Shown here: positions 6,656 to 13,146 of the stretch, one piece after another
Position numbering within the stretch: the first letter of the stretch is position 1
How the letters are laid out: each line of letters begins with the position of its first letter
Assembly (NCBI GenBank): GCA_029861655.1
Contig: JAOTZA010000053.1
Location: 1 to 13,286, forward strand
Direction: 5' to 3'
Source: Acidobacteriota bacterium
GTDB lineage: Bacteria > Acidobacteriota > Thermoanaerobaculia > Multivoradales > JAHEKO01
DNA: 13,286 nucleotides
The notes under the pieces: generated by a model
Told to the model about the DNA's origin: nothing
The model's database searches: none
The model's input: only the letters and a program-made list of their open reading frames with translations
Made by a program: the position numbers and the translations under genes

Positions 6656-9583
6656 ATGAGACGCAAGATGAGACAGCTGCCGACGCTCGCCCCTCCTCTT
6701 CTCGTGGCTCTTGTGCTCGGCTCCCTACTGGTGGCGGATTCGCTGTCTGGCACGGAGCCGGTAGAGCTGCCAATACGTCGTCTCGCTTTTCTCGGCGAGG
6801 CCCGTCTTCCCCGAGATACCACCGTCGATGGAGCGCTCTTGGGCGGCCTCTCCGGGCTCACCTACGACCGGCAGCGCGACGTCTTCCACGCGATCTCCGA
6901 CGATCCTTCCCAGCGTGCCCCGGCGCGCTTCTACACGGTCTCGATCGATCTCGCAGACGGCCGCCTGGAACAAGGCGACGTCACAGCGGTCGCGGTCACC
7001 ACACTGAAAACATCCGCAGGAGAGACCTTCGCCGAGAAGACTCTCGACCCGGAGGGGATCGCGCTCTCACCACGCCGAACCCTGCTGGTTTCATCCGAAG
7101 GTCAGGTCGACCAAGGAGTTCCACCCTGGCTCCGCGAGTTCGCGCTTGACGGCTCGGCAGGCTCGTCGTTCGACCTCGATCGCAAGTTCACTCCCGCCAG
7201 ACGGAGTTGGCTGCCGGGGCGTAAACATCCGCGAGGAGTGCGTCACAACCTGGCACTCGAGTCCCTGACCCTCTCCCCCGGGGGCTCGCTTTTCACGGCC
7301 ACCGAAAACGCGCTGCACCAGGATGGCCCAAAGGCTGATCTCGACAAGGGGAGCCCCGTGCGGATCGTCCGCTACGACACCGACACCGGGGAAGTGACGG
7401 CGGAGTATCTCTACCGGACGGAACCCGTGCCGCACGCGCCCGTGCCCGCCGACGCCTTTCGCGTCAACGGTCTGGTCGAGCTTCTCGCCTTCGACGAGAA
7501 CCGGCTGTTGACACTCGAGCGCGCTTATTCCTCGGGCGTCGGCAACCACGTCCGCCTGTTTTTCGTCGATCTGAGGACGGCCACCAACGTGCTGTCGGTG
7601 GAGAGGCTCGAACAAAGTGGTGCGACGGCGGTCGAAAAGACTTTTCTGCTGGACTTCGCCGAGCTCGGGATCGAGCTCGACAACCTCGAAGGCATGAGTT
7701 TTGGTCCAACACTCGCCGACGGCCGGCGGACGCTCATCCTGGTGAGCGACGACAACTTCGCCCCCGATCGCCAGGTGACCCAGTTTCTGGCCTTTGCGTG
7801 GAGCCCAAATCCGGTCACGATTGCCGCCATCCAGGGAGCCGGTCATCGCTCACCGCTAGAACGATCCTGGGTCTTCGACATTCCCGGGATCGTCACTGCC
7901 ACCGACATCGGCCAGCGCGCGCCGGGATTCTGGATCCAGCAACCATCCGGTTCCGATCGGCCTGGCGCGTCGAGCGGACTTTTTGTCTCGACTCACGAGC
8001 CGCCGCAGCTCGAGCCCGGAGATCGGGTCCTGGCGACCGGCCGCGTCCATGAGGCCGGGCGCCGAGGTGCCCTGACTGTGACGCAGCTGGCCGGCGGCCG
8101 TTATCAGCCGCTCTCCAGAGGTAATGCTCTGCCGGAGCCGATCCGGTTGGGAGCCGACGGGCACGGGGGTCGGCCGGTCCCGGCAGCTTGGATCGATGAC
8201 GATGGGCTGACGCTTTTCGAACCGCAACACGACGCCATCGACTTTTTCGAAAGCCTCGAGGGGATGTACGTCGAGCTCCACGACCCCCTGGTGGTCGGAC
8301 CGGGGGACCGCTTTGGCGGCTGTGTCGTCATGGCGGGAGGCGGACCGAGACACGGACGCACGACACCCGGCGGCGTTTTGGTGTCACGCGAGAACTTCAA
8401 CCCGGGTCGGCTCACTGTCTCGGCTCGTCTGCTGCCGGAGTCGGACGGGACCGCGTCGGGTTGTCGAGCCGCGGTCGGCGAGAGATTCGCCGGTCCGGTC
8501 CGCGGTGTTCTGCACTACGACTTCGGAACGTTTCGCCTGCTGCCTACAAAGCTTCTTCCTCGAGCGCGTCGCTCATCGCTGGTCGTCCCGCCGTCACCGC
8601 CGCTGCCAGGGGACCGTGGGCACCTCACGATCGCCACCTACAACCTTTGGAACCTCGAACCCGCGGACCGGGAAAACTCCCGGCTCGAACGGTTGGCGCG
8701 ATCGATCGTCGATGATCTCGGCGCCCCCGATATTCTCGCGGTGCAGGAAGTTCAGGATGCGAGTGGCGCCAAAGACGACGGTGTCGTCGCAGGCAACGCG
8801 ACGTTCGAAGCACTTACGCAAGCAATCTCGGCTGCTGGCGGGCCGACGTACACGTTCCACCAAATCGACCCTGCAGATGGCGAGGACGGCGGCCGACCCG
8901 GAGGCAATATCCGGGTTGGTTTTCTCGTCAATCCCACGCGGGTTCGGGTCCTCGACCGCGAGCGATCGACGTCTGGACCGCCGGCTGTCCAAACCGACCC
9001 TCAGGGCCCCCTGCTCTCGCCCAACCCGGGTCGACTGGGCTCTTCAGATCCGGCTTTTGCAGAGAGCGTCGAGTTTGGCTACGAGCCGAGCCGCAAACCC
9101 CTTACCCTCGAGACCGAGTTTTGTGGGCGCAGATTGTTTCTGGTCAATCTTCATCTGCGGTCCAAGCGCGCTGACGACCGGCTCTTCGGGGACCGACAGC
9201 CGCCGCTTCTCCACAGCGAGGAGCAACGCTCGGAACAGGCCGAGAGCGTTCGGCTTCTTGTCGAGAAGATTCTGGCGCTCGATCCGGAGGCGGCCGTCGT
9301 CGTGTTGGGAGATCTGAACGAATACACATTTCGTGCGCCTCTACGCGTCCTCGCCGGCGATGTACTCGAGAATCTGATCGAGAGGCTTCCGCCCGACGAG
9401 CGCTATACCTACATCTATCAGGGTAACTCGATGGTTCTCGACCATGTGCTGGTGAGTCACGCATTGAGCTCGAACGCGGAGATTCAGGCGATTCACGTCA
9501 ACGCGGATCTGCCGTACGGGGAACGCGCGAGCGACCACGACCCGGTGCTGGCGCGACTGGCGATCGAGTGTTTGGACCCCTAA
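6656..9583 (+). CDS. Secreted fusion: phytase-like (esterase-like) domain + OB-fold + ExeM/NucH-type extracellular nuclease
   Basis: The 975-aa protein begins with a signal sequence (PPLLVALVLGSLLVADS, residues about 12-28). Residues about 38-380 match the 'esterase-like activity of phytase' domain (PF13449): LGGLSGLTYD, LDPEGIAL, ALESLTLSPGGSLFTATENAL, VNGLVELLAFD and NLEGMSFGPTLADGRRTLIL. Residues about 389-485 look like the YhcR-type OB-fold that precedes secreted nucleases (IAAIQGAG, VFDIPGIVTA, GFWIQ). Residues about 655-973 are an endonuclease/exonuclease/phosphatase domain with N663 (TYNLWN), E698 (QEVQD), H833 (NLHLRSK), D886-N888 (GDLNEY) and D960-H961 (SDHDPV), so the catalytic set is complete. 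A role in freeing phosphate from organic phosphates and extracellular DNA is inferred from the domains and the divergent phosphate transporter genes. ATG 6668 is an alternative start. Confidence 0.88.
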   Translation: MRRKMRQLPTLAPPLLVALVLGSLLVADSLSGTEPVELPIRRLAFLGEARLPRDTTVDGALLGGLSGLTYDRQRDVFHAISDDPSQRAPARFYTVSIDLADGRLEQGDVTAVAVTTLKTSAGETFAEKTLDPEGIALSPRRTLLVSSEGQVDQGVPPWLREFALDGSAGSSFDLDRKFTPARRSWLPGRKHPRGVRHNLALESLTLSPGGSLFTATENALHQDGPKADLDKGSPVRIVRYDTDTGEVTAEYLYRTEPVPHAPVPADAFRVNGLVELLAFDENRLLTLERAYSSGVGNHVRLFFVDLRTATNVLSVERLEQSGATAVEKTFLLDFAELGIELDNLEGMSFGPTLADGRRTLILVSDDNFAPDRQVTQFLAFAWSPNPVTIAAIQGAGHRSPLERSWVFDIPGIVTATDIGQRAPGFWIQQPSGSDRPGASSGLFVSTHEPPQLEPGDRVLATGRVHEAGRRGALTVTQLAGGRYQPLSRGNALPEPIRLGADGHGGRPVPAAWIDDDGLTLFEPQHDAIDFFESLEGMYVELHDPLVVGPGDRFGGCVVMAGGGPRHGRTTPGGVLVSRENFNPGRLTVSARLLPESDGTASGCRAAVGERFAGPVRGVLHYDFGTFRLLPTKLLPRARRSSLVVPPSPPLPGDRGHLTIATYNLWNLEPADRENSRLERLARSIVDDLGAPDILAVQEVQDASGAKDDGVVAGNATFEALTQAISAAGGPTYTFHQIDPADGEDGGRPGGNIRVGFLVNPTRVRVLDRERSTSGPPAVQTDPQGPLLSPNPGRLGSSDPAFAESVEFGYEPSRKPLTLETEFCGRRLFLVNLHLRSKRADDRLFGDRQPPLLHSEEQRSEQAESVRLLVEKILALDPEAAVVVLGDLNEYTFRAPLRVLAGDVLENLIERLPPDERYTYIYQGNSMVLDHVLVSHALSSNAEIQAIHVNADLPYGERASDHDPVLARLAIECLDP

Positions 9584-9726
9584 CGTAACCCTCTTTGCAA
9601 ACAACAAATGATTCCGGAAGAGGACGATTCTTCCATTACAATCGGGGGGTCACTTGGAGGGGTTGTGAATCCGGGTCGGTGGTTCCTCCGCCGCGCCCTT
9701 AATTCTTTAGGATTGGAGGTCTTTTT
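9584..9726 (+). promoter_or_regulatory. mscL upstream region with -10 box and a small inverted repeat
   Basis: TACAAT at 9637-9642 is the best -10-like hexamer in the window; the -35 is poor. Directly before it lies an inverted repeat, GGAAGA (9616-9621) and TCTTCC (9629-9634) separated by 7 nt, which could be an operator or a weak end of the upstream transcript. After the -10 come GGAGGGG (9656-9662) and the 21-codon leader frame. Confidence 0.5.
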
Positions 9727-9730
9727 ATGA
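9665..9730 (+). CDS. Possible 21-aa leader peptide translationally coupled to mscL
   Basis: GTG 9665 opens a 21-codon frame whose TGA stop (9728-9730) overlaps the mscL ATG as ATGA. A purine-rich GGAGGGG (9656-9662) lies just upstream, and a -10-like TACAAT (9637-9642) would start the mRNA a few bases before that. The product is basic and hydrophobic (MNPGRWFLRRALNSLG...), with no recognisable motif. The order promoter, ribosome site, short frame, ATGA is what a regulatory leader or coupling peptide would look like. Against it: 21 codons can occur by chance, the start is GTG, and mscL has its own good GGAGGT site inside the frame. Confidence 0.35.
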   Translation: MNPGRWFLRRALNSLGLEVFL

Positions 9731-10146
9731 GTATGGCGTCTGAGTTCAAGGATTTCGCCCTCAAGGGCAACATGATGGACATGGCCGTCGGCATCATCAT
9801 CGGCGGCGCTTTTGGCAAGATCATCGCCTCGTTGGTCAACGACGTGTTGATGCCGGTCATCGGTATGGCCATGGGCGGAGTCAGCTTCGCCGATCTCTAC
9901 AAGTCCCTCGACGGCAACTCGTACGAGTCGCTGGCGGCGGCCGAGGAGGCGGGTGCCGCGATCATGAAGTACGGCTCGTTTTTCCAGAACATCTTCGACT
10001 TCGTGATCATCGCCTTTGTCATCTTCATGATGATTCGAGCCATGAACAACATGCGCAAGAAGGAAGAAGAGGCGGCCGAACCGCCCGAGCCGAGTGACGA
10101 GGTCAAGCTTCTCACCGAGATTCGAGACTCGCTCGGCAGGAGCTAA
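9727..10146 (+). CDS. mscL: Large-conductance mechanosensitive channel MscL
   Basis: MscL forms a homopentameric inner-membrane pore that opens under extreme membrane tension and releases solutes during hypo-osmotic shock. The 139-aa protein matches the family throughout: the N-terminal amphipathic FKDFALKGN, TM1 with the gate DMAVGIIIGGAFGKII and the VNDVLMPVIG loop. A periplasmic loop follows (about residues 49-82), then YGSFFQNIFDFVIIAFVIFMMIR as TM2, and the cytoplasmic helix ending LLTEIRDSLGRS. The periplasmic loop contains an Ala/Glu-rich SLAAAEEAGAA stretch. Start ATG 9727 has GGAGGT (9715-9720) 6 nt upstream. It appears monocistronic, with a promoter at 9637-9642 and a strong terminator at 10189-10219. 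Its start overlaps the stop of a possible leader peptide. Confidence 0.97.
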   Translation: MSMASEFKDFALKGNMMDMAVGIIIGGAFGKIIASLVNDVLMPVIGMAMGGVSFADLYKSLDGNSYESLAAAEEAGAAIMKYGSFFQNIFDFVIIAFVIFMMIRAMNNMRKKEEEAAEPPEPSDEVKLLTEIRDSLGRS

Positions 10147-10188
10147 ACACCACACAGAGAAGCTGCTGACGACTGCCAGAGAACGACC

Positions 10189-10219
10189 AGGGCCGGGGTC
10201 TTCCCGGCCCTTTTTTTTT
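10189..10219 (+). terminator. Rho-independent terminator of mscL
   Basis: A perfect 9-bp stem, AGGGCCGGG (10189-10197) with CCCGGCCCT (10203-10211) and loop GTCTT, runs into nine T residues (10211-10219). It lies 42 bp after the mscL stop. This is a textbook intrinsic terminator. Confidence 0.95.
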
Positions 10220-10230
10220 CTTGGCACGTG

Positions 10231-10263
10231 TTAGATTCCAGCGGCAGCAGTCTGCTGTCCCGC
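10231..10263 (+). promoter_or_regulatory. Promoter-like box and 5'-leader stem-loop of the M28 peptidase gene
   Basis: TAGATT (10232-10237) is a -10-like hexamer just after the mscL terminator, which forces a new promoter here. It is followed by a possible hairpin: GCGG-CAGCA (10241-10249), loop GTC, TGCTG (10253-10257) and CCGC (10260-10263), ending 7 nt before the GGAGG site. No good -35 was seen. Confidence 0.4.
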
Positions 10264-10285
10264 TCGATTTGGAGGATCCTCAAAA

Positions 10286-12031
10286 ATGAACAGTGGTTTG
10301 ATTCACCTCGCCCGGAAGACTCTCGCCCTCTTACTGCCCATGGCCGCCCTGACGGCGGCATGCGCGCAGCCGATCTCCGATGCCACGGATTCGACCGACT
10401 CCGGCACGGAGCGCCACGCCGCCACCCACGAGCTGGGTCCGGCCGCCGTCGAGGCCGCATCCTTGATTACCGCCGAAGTGCTCCGTGCACCGATCACCGA
10501 GCTGGCGAGCGACGAGTACGCCGGTCGCGGCCCGGGGAGCGACGGCGACCGCATGACGCAGGAGTATCTGATCGAACAGCTCGAGACCATCGGTTTCGAG
10601 CCCGGCGCCTCCGAGGGTGGCTGGCTACAGCCCTTCGACATCGTCGGGATCGACGCAAAGGCACCCGGTACCTGGAGGTTCTCCGCAGGCGACAAGGCCA
10701 TCGAGCTCACCTGGTGGGACGACTACATCGCATCGAGTGGTGTCCAGGAGGAGAGCGCCCGGATCGACAACGCCGAGTTGGTCTTTGTCGGCTACGGCAT
10801 CCAAGCTCCCGAATACGACTGGGATGACTTTAAGGGCGTCGATGTTTCGGGCAAGATCCTGCTGATCATGAACAACGACCCAGATTGGGACCCTGAGCTC
10901 TTCGAGGGCAACCGGCGCCTCTACTACGGTCGCTGGACCTACAAGTACGAAAAGGCAGCCGAGCTGGGTGCAGCGGGCGCGATCATCATTCACACCACCC
11001 CCTCGGCGGGTTATCCGTTCCAGGTCGTTCAGACTTCCTGGACCGGACCGCAATTCGAGATCCCCGCAGCCGGCGAACCTCGGGTCCAGGTTCCTGCGTG
11101 GACTTCCGAGGACGCAGCATACCGGTTGATGGAGCTCGGGGGACATGACCTCGACGCTTTGCGCGAATCGGCAAAGAGCCGTGATTTCGAGCCCATGCCG
11201 CTGGGGATCACCGCGTCGGTCGAGCTGACCAATCAGGTCGAACGAGTCGAGACGGCCAACGTGATCGGGGTTCTCCCCGGCTCGGATCCCGAGCTCGGCA
11301 GTGAATACATCGTCTACTCCGCCCACCACGATCATCTGGGAGTCGGCAAGCCCAACGATGACGGCGACGAAATCTACAACGGCGCTCGCGACAATGCCGC
11401 CGGTGTCTCCCAGGTCTTGGCAATCGCCCGCGCCTTCGCCTCGCTCCCCGAACGGCCTCGCCGTTCGATCATGGTGGCGTTTGTGGCCGCCGAGGAACAG
11501 GGCCTTCTCGGTTCGGCCTATCTCTCGCGCAACCCACCGGTGCCCGCCGGCCGTCTGACGGCCAACCTCAATTACGACGGCGGGAACATCTGGGGAAGGA
11601 CTCGCGATATTACGTTTATCGGCTATGGCAAGTCGTCACTCGATGCCGTGGTCGAGAAATTCGCCGCCGAGCAGGACCGCGTGGTCAAACCGGATCAGTT
11701 CCCCGACAAAGGCTATTTCTACCGCTCGGATCAGTTCAACTTCGCCAAAGTGGGTGTCCCGGCGATTTATCTCGACGAAGGCACCGATTTCGTGGGCCGA
11801 CCCGAAGGCTGGGGGCGAGAGCAGATCGAGACCTGGACCGGAGTTGATTATCACCAGCCGAGCGACCAGCTAACGGATGACTGGAACTTCGAGGGCATGA
11901 TCGAGGACGCCGTCCTGGGACTTCGATGCGGTTACTTTCTTGCAGAACAGGATGCCCCACCCACGTGGACTCCGGGAGATGAGTTCGAGGCGGCGCGCCT
12001 AGAGGCCCTCGAACAGAGAGCCTCTTACTAA
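10286..12031 (+). CDS. Lipoprotein M28-family zinc aminopeptidase with inserted PA domain
   Basis: The 581-aa protein starts at ATG 10286 with GGAGG (10271-10275) 10 nt upstream. A short signal peptide ends in LTAAC with Cys26 as probable lipidation site, so it is likely membrane-anchored in the periplasm. After the N-terminal segment (DEYAGRGPGS, residues about 76-85), residues about 155-310 contain a PA (protease-associated) insert (VFVGYGIQAPEYDWDDF, GKILLIMNNDPD, GAAGAIII). The M28 catalytic domain follows with all metal and catalytic residues: H347 (SAHHDHLG), D369 (GARDNAAG), E403-E404 (AAEEQGLLGS), D431 (NLNYDGG) and H523 (DYHQPSD). These enzymes remove N-terminal amino acids from peptides; specificity cannot be read from sequence. 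It stands alone between the mscL terminator and its own terminator, and its stop overlaps that of the convergent gene by 2 nt. Confidence 0.95.
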   Translation: MNSGLIHLARKTLALLLPMAALTAACAQPISDATDSTDSGTERHAATHELGPAAVEAASLITAEVLRAPITELASDEYAGRGPGSDGDRMTQEYLIEQLETIGFEPGASEGGWLQPFDIVGIDAKAPGTWRFSAGDKAIELTWWDDYIASSGVQEESARIDNAELVFVGYGIQAPEYDWDDFKGVDVSGKILLIMNNDPDWDPELFEGNRRLYYGRWTYKYEKAAELGAAGAIIIHTTPSAGYPFQVVQTSWTGPQFEIPAAGEPRVQVPAWTSEDAAYRLMELGGHDLDALRESAKSRDFEPMPLGITASVELTNQVERVETANVIGVLPGSDPELGSEYIVYSAHHDHLGVGKPNDDGDEIYNGARDNAAGVSQVLAIARAFASLPERPRRSIMVAFVAAEEQGLLGSAYLSRNPPVPAGRLTANLNYDGGNIWGRTRDITFIGYGKSSLDAVVEKFAAEQDRVVKPDQFPDKGYFYRSDQFNFAKVGVPAIYLDEGTDFVGRPEGWGREQIETWTGVDYHQPSDQLTDDWNFEGMIEDAVLGLRCGYFLAEQDAPPTWTPGDEFEAARLEALEQRASY

Positions 12032-12606
12032 AAGAACGAACGGTTGTTCTTTTTTTGTGACCCTTCGACAAACCCCGCTGGGAAAGCCTCAAAGGGCTCC
12101 GATTCTGGATGCTCAGGGTCCAGGGACGCCCCGGCGCACTCGACCCAGGCATGAGCCTCGAGGTCGGCGCCCGTTCGACGCACACCGATCCGCAACACCG
12201 CCGGGATGCCACGCCGAGCGAGCATCCCCGAGAGCGCCACGGAACGCTCCAGACACCTGGTCCGGACCGGGCTCCGGGAGGCCGCCGCATCTACCAACCG
12301 AGCCAACGCCCGAGCGCGATCGAGGTCTCCGTTTCCCACGGTTCCCGTGGCCGCCACACTCCCGGCAACACGCTCGAGGGTCTTCGCCCCGCGTCGGCGA
12401 AGAACAACGGAAGCTCGAATGACACGTAACCAGGCCTCCGCCAAGTCCCTGCGCTGACCCCAATCGAGCCCCGCCAGCTTGCGCCAGTCTCCTGCTTTCA
12501 ACCTGAGCAATGGGTATGCGTCCTGCCTTGGGCCACCGCCCGTTGGTATGAGGTCTGTTGCGGCAGGCGAGTAGCCTACCAGCGAGGGCGGCGCAGGCTG
12601 CCGCAC
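12028..12606 (-). CDS. Lasso-peptide-B2-like transglutaminase-fold cysteine protease, orphan
   Basis: The product (192 aa from GTG 12606) resembles lasso peptide biosynthesis B2 proteins (Transglut_core3, PF13471), leader peptidases of the transglutaminase fold. Helical residues about 53-72 (DLAEAWLRVIRASVVLRRRG) are followed by RCLERSVALSGMLARRGIPA with catalytic C118, LRIGVRRTG, then AHAWVE with H152 and SLDP with D163. This order and spacing are typical of B2, and the Cys/His/Asp triad is intact. TTG 12510, with GGCAGGA upstream, would give a 160-aa protein nearer the usual B2 size, and the first about 32 residues of the longer form look non-homologous; either start is possible. No lasso precursor, PqqD-like RRE protein or asparagine-synthetase-like cyclase is visible. 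The last codons (KKNNRSFF) are made from a transcription-terminator hairpin. Confidence 0.82.
   Translation of the reverse strand: MRQPAPPSLVGYSPAATDLIPTGGGPRQDAYPLLRLKAGDWRKLAGLDWGQRRDLAEAWLRVIRASVVLRRRGAKTLERVAGSVAATGTVGNGDLDRARALARLVDAAASRSPVRTRCLERSVALSGMLARRGIPAVLRIGVRRTGADLEAHAWVECAGASLDPEHPESEPFEAFPAGFVEGSQKKNNRSFF
12031..12056. terminator. Intrinsic terminator shared by convergent genes
   Basis: AAAGAAC (12031-12037) pairs with GTTCTTT (12046-12052), with two further pairs and an ACGG loop, and runs into T residues to 12056. It starts on the last base of the M28 peptidase stop codon. Read on the minus strand it lies inside the final codons of the B2-like gene, with a shorter T run (TTCTTTT), so it may act in both directions. 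Confidence 0.8.
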
Positions 12607-12629
12607 GACGAGCTTCTGTTCAGGTCCGC

Positions 12630-12635
12630 TAGAAT
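12630..12635 (+). promoter_or_regulatory. -10 box (TAGAAT) for the small CxxC protein
   Basis: TAGAAT is close to the consensus and ends 10 nt before ATG 12646. It overlaps the alternative ATG at 12634, which would then not be transcribed. No Shine-Dalgarno site or clear -35 was found, so the mRNA may be nearly leaderless. Confidence 0.45.
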
Positions 12636-13035
12636 GGCGCGCGAGATGCCGGGTTTTCGCCGATTGCCCTCACTGCCGACGATCTTGCTGCTGCTCGCAG
12701 CGTTCGTGGTGTCGCCGGCGCTCGAGACCCACGAACAGCGGGGCCATCTCTCGGACGCCGGAGTCTTGAACGACGGCTCGGTCTATCTTGCCGGTCACAC
12801 CCGCGCAGACGACTCTCTCCATATCGAGTCACTCGGCAGCATCGAGTCTTTGCATTGCGTCGGCTGCCTGATGCGTCAGAACCGAAGCGGTCTCGTGATC
12901 CGGGGCCAACTCACGGCACATCGTGTTGTCGGGACGTCGCTATCGACGCTGGCGGGCAACGCGCTCCCCACCGATCCCACGAGATTCAGCGGCGCTCCTA
13001 GGGCCCCTCCAGGCCTCCGTCCTCACTCTTCCTGA
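12634..13035 (+). CDS. Small secreted protein with a CxxC motif, possibly metal-related
   Basis: The frame gives 133 aa from ATG 12634 or 129 aa from ATG 12646. The second is preferred because a TAGAAT box (12630-12635) overlaps the first ATG and would start the mRNA a few bases before 12646. The N-terminus is a clear signal peptide (RRLPSLPTILLLLAAFVVSPALE). In the 129-aa numbering, H59 lies in DSLHIESLG and LHCVGCL carries H70, C71 and C74, a plausible metal site. The C-terminus has GAPRAPPGL. A hydrophobic N-terminus, a CxxC and a late RAPP, next to a probable outer-membrane protein gene, recalls DUF2946-type proteins near metal-linked TonB receptors; this is weak inference. No family assigned. 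Confidence 0.6.
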   Translation: MAREMPGFRRLPSLPTILLLLAAFVVSPALETHEQRGHLSDAGVLNDGSVYLAGHTRADDSLHIESLGSIESLHCVGCLMRQNRSGLVIRGQLTAHRVVGTSLSTLAGNALPTDPTRFSGAPRAPPGLRPHSS

Positions 13036-13045
13036 TCGAGCCCGA

Positions 13046-13114
13046 CCTCGCTCCAGCGAGGCCGGAACGTTTCGAGAGAGCCGTCCAGCCGGTGCGGCTT
13101 GCCGCGCCGGACGG
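13046..13114 (+). promoter_or_regulatory. Two stem-loops between the small CxxC protein and the last gene
   Basis: The first is CCTCGC-TCCA-GCGAGG (13046-13061). The second is larger: CCGTCC (13081-13086) with GGACGG (13109-13114), a four-base bulge, then GGTGCGG-CTTG-CCGCGCC inside. Neither is followed by a T run, so they are not simple terminators. They may stabilise or attenuate the mRNA ahead of the gene at 13147. Confidence 0.4.
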
Positions 13115-13146
13115 ACGATCTTGGACCGAGGACCCTGGAGAACCCC

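Noticed and set aside
6600..6773. N-terminal extension of moaB to 6773
   Set aside because: It would overlap the divergent gene by over 100 bp and adds low-complexity Ser/Glu/Arg sequence absent from the family.
7091..7846. 251-codon minus-strand frame opposite the phytase-like domain
   Set aside because: Antisense shadow of a GC-rich gene; no recognisable motif, and the plus-strand protein matches its family here.
8313..9317. 334-codon open frame on the plus strand inside the phytase/nuclease gene
   Set aside because: It is rich in Arg and Ser with no domain signal, while the 6656 frame carries the nuclease catalytic motifs across the same bases.
12634..12770. Small secreted protein as a lasso precursor for the B2-like protease
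   Set aside because: It has a Sec signal peptide, no leader/core pattern with Thr at the penultimate leader position, and a CxxC-containing body about 100 residues long.
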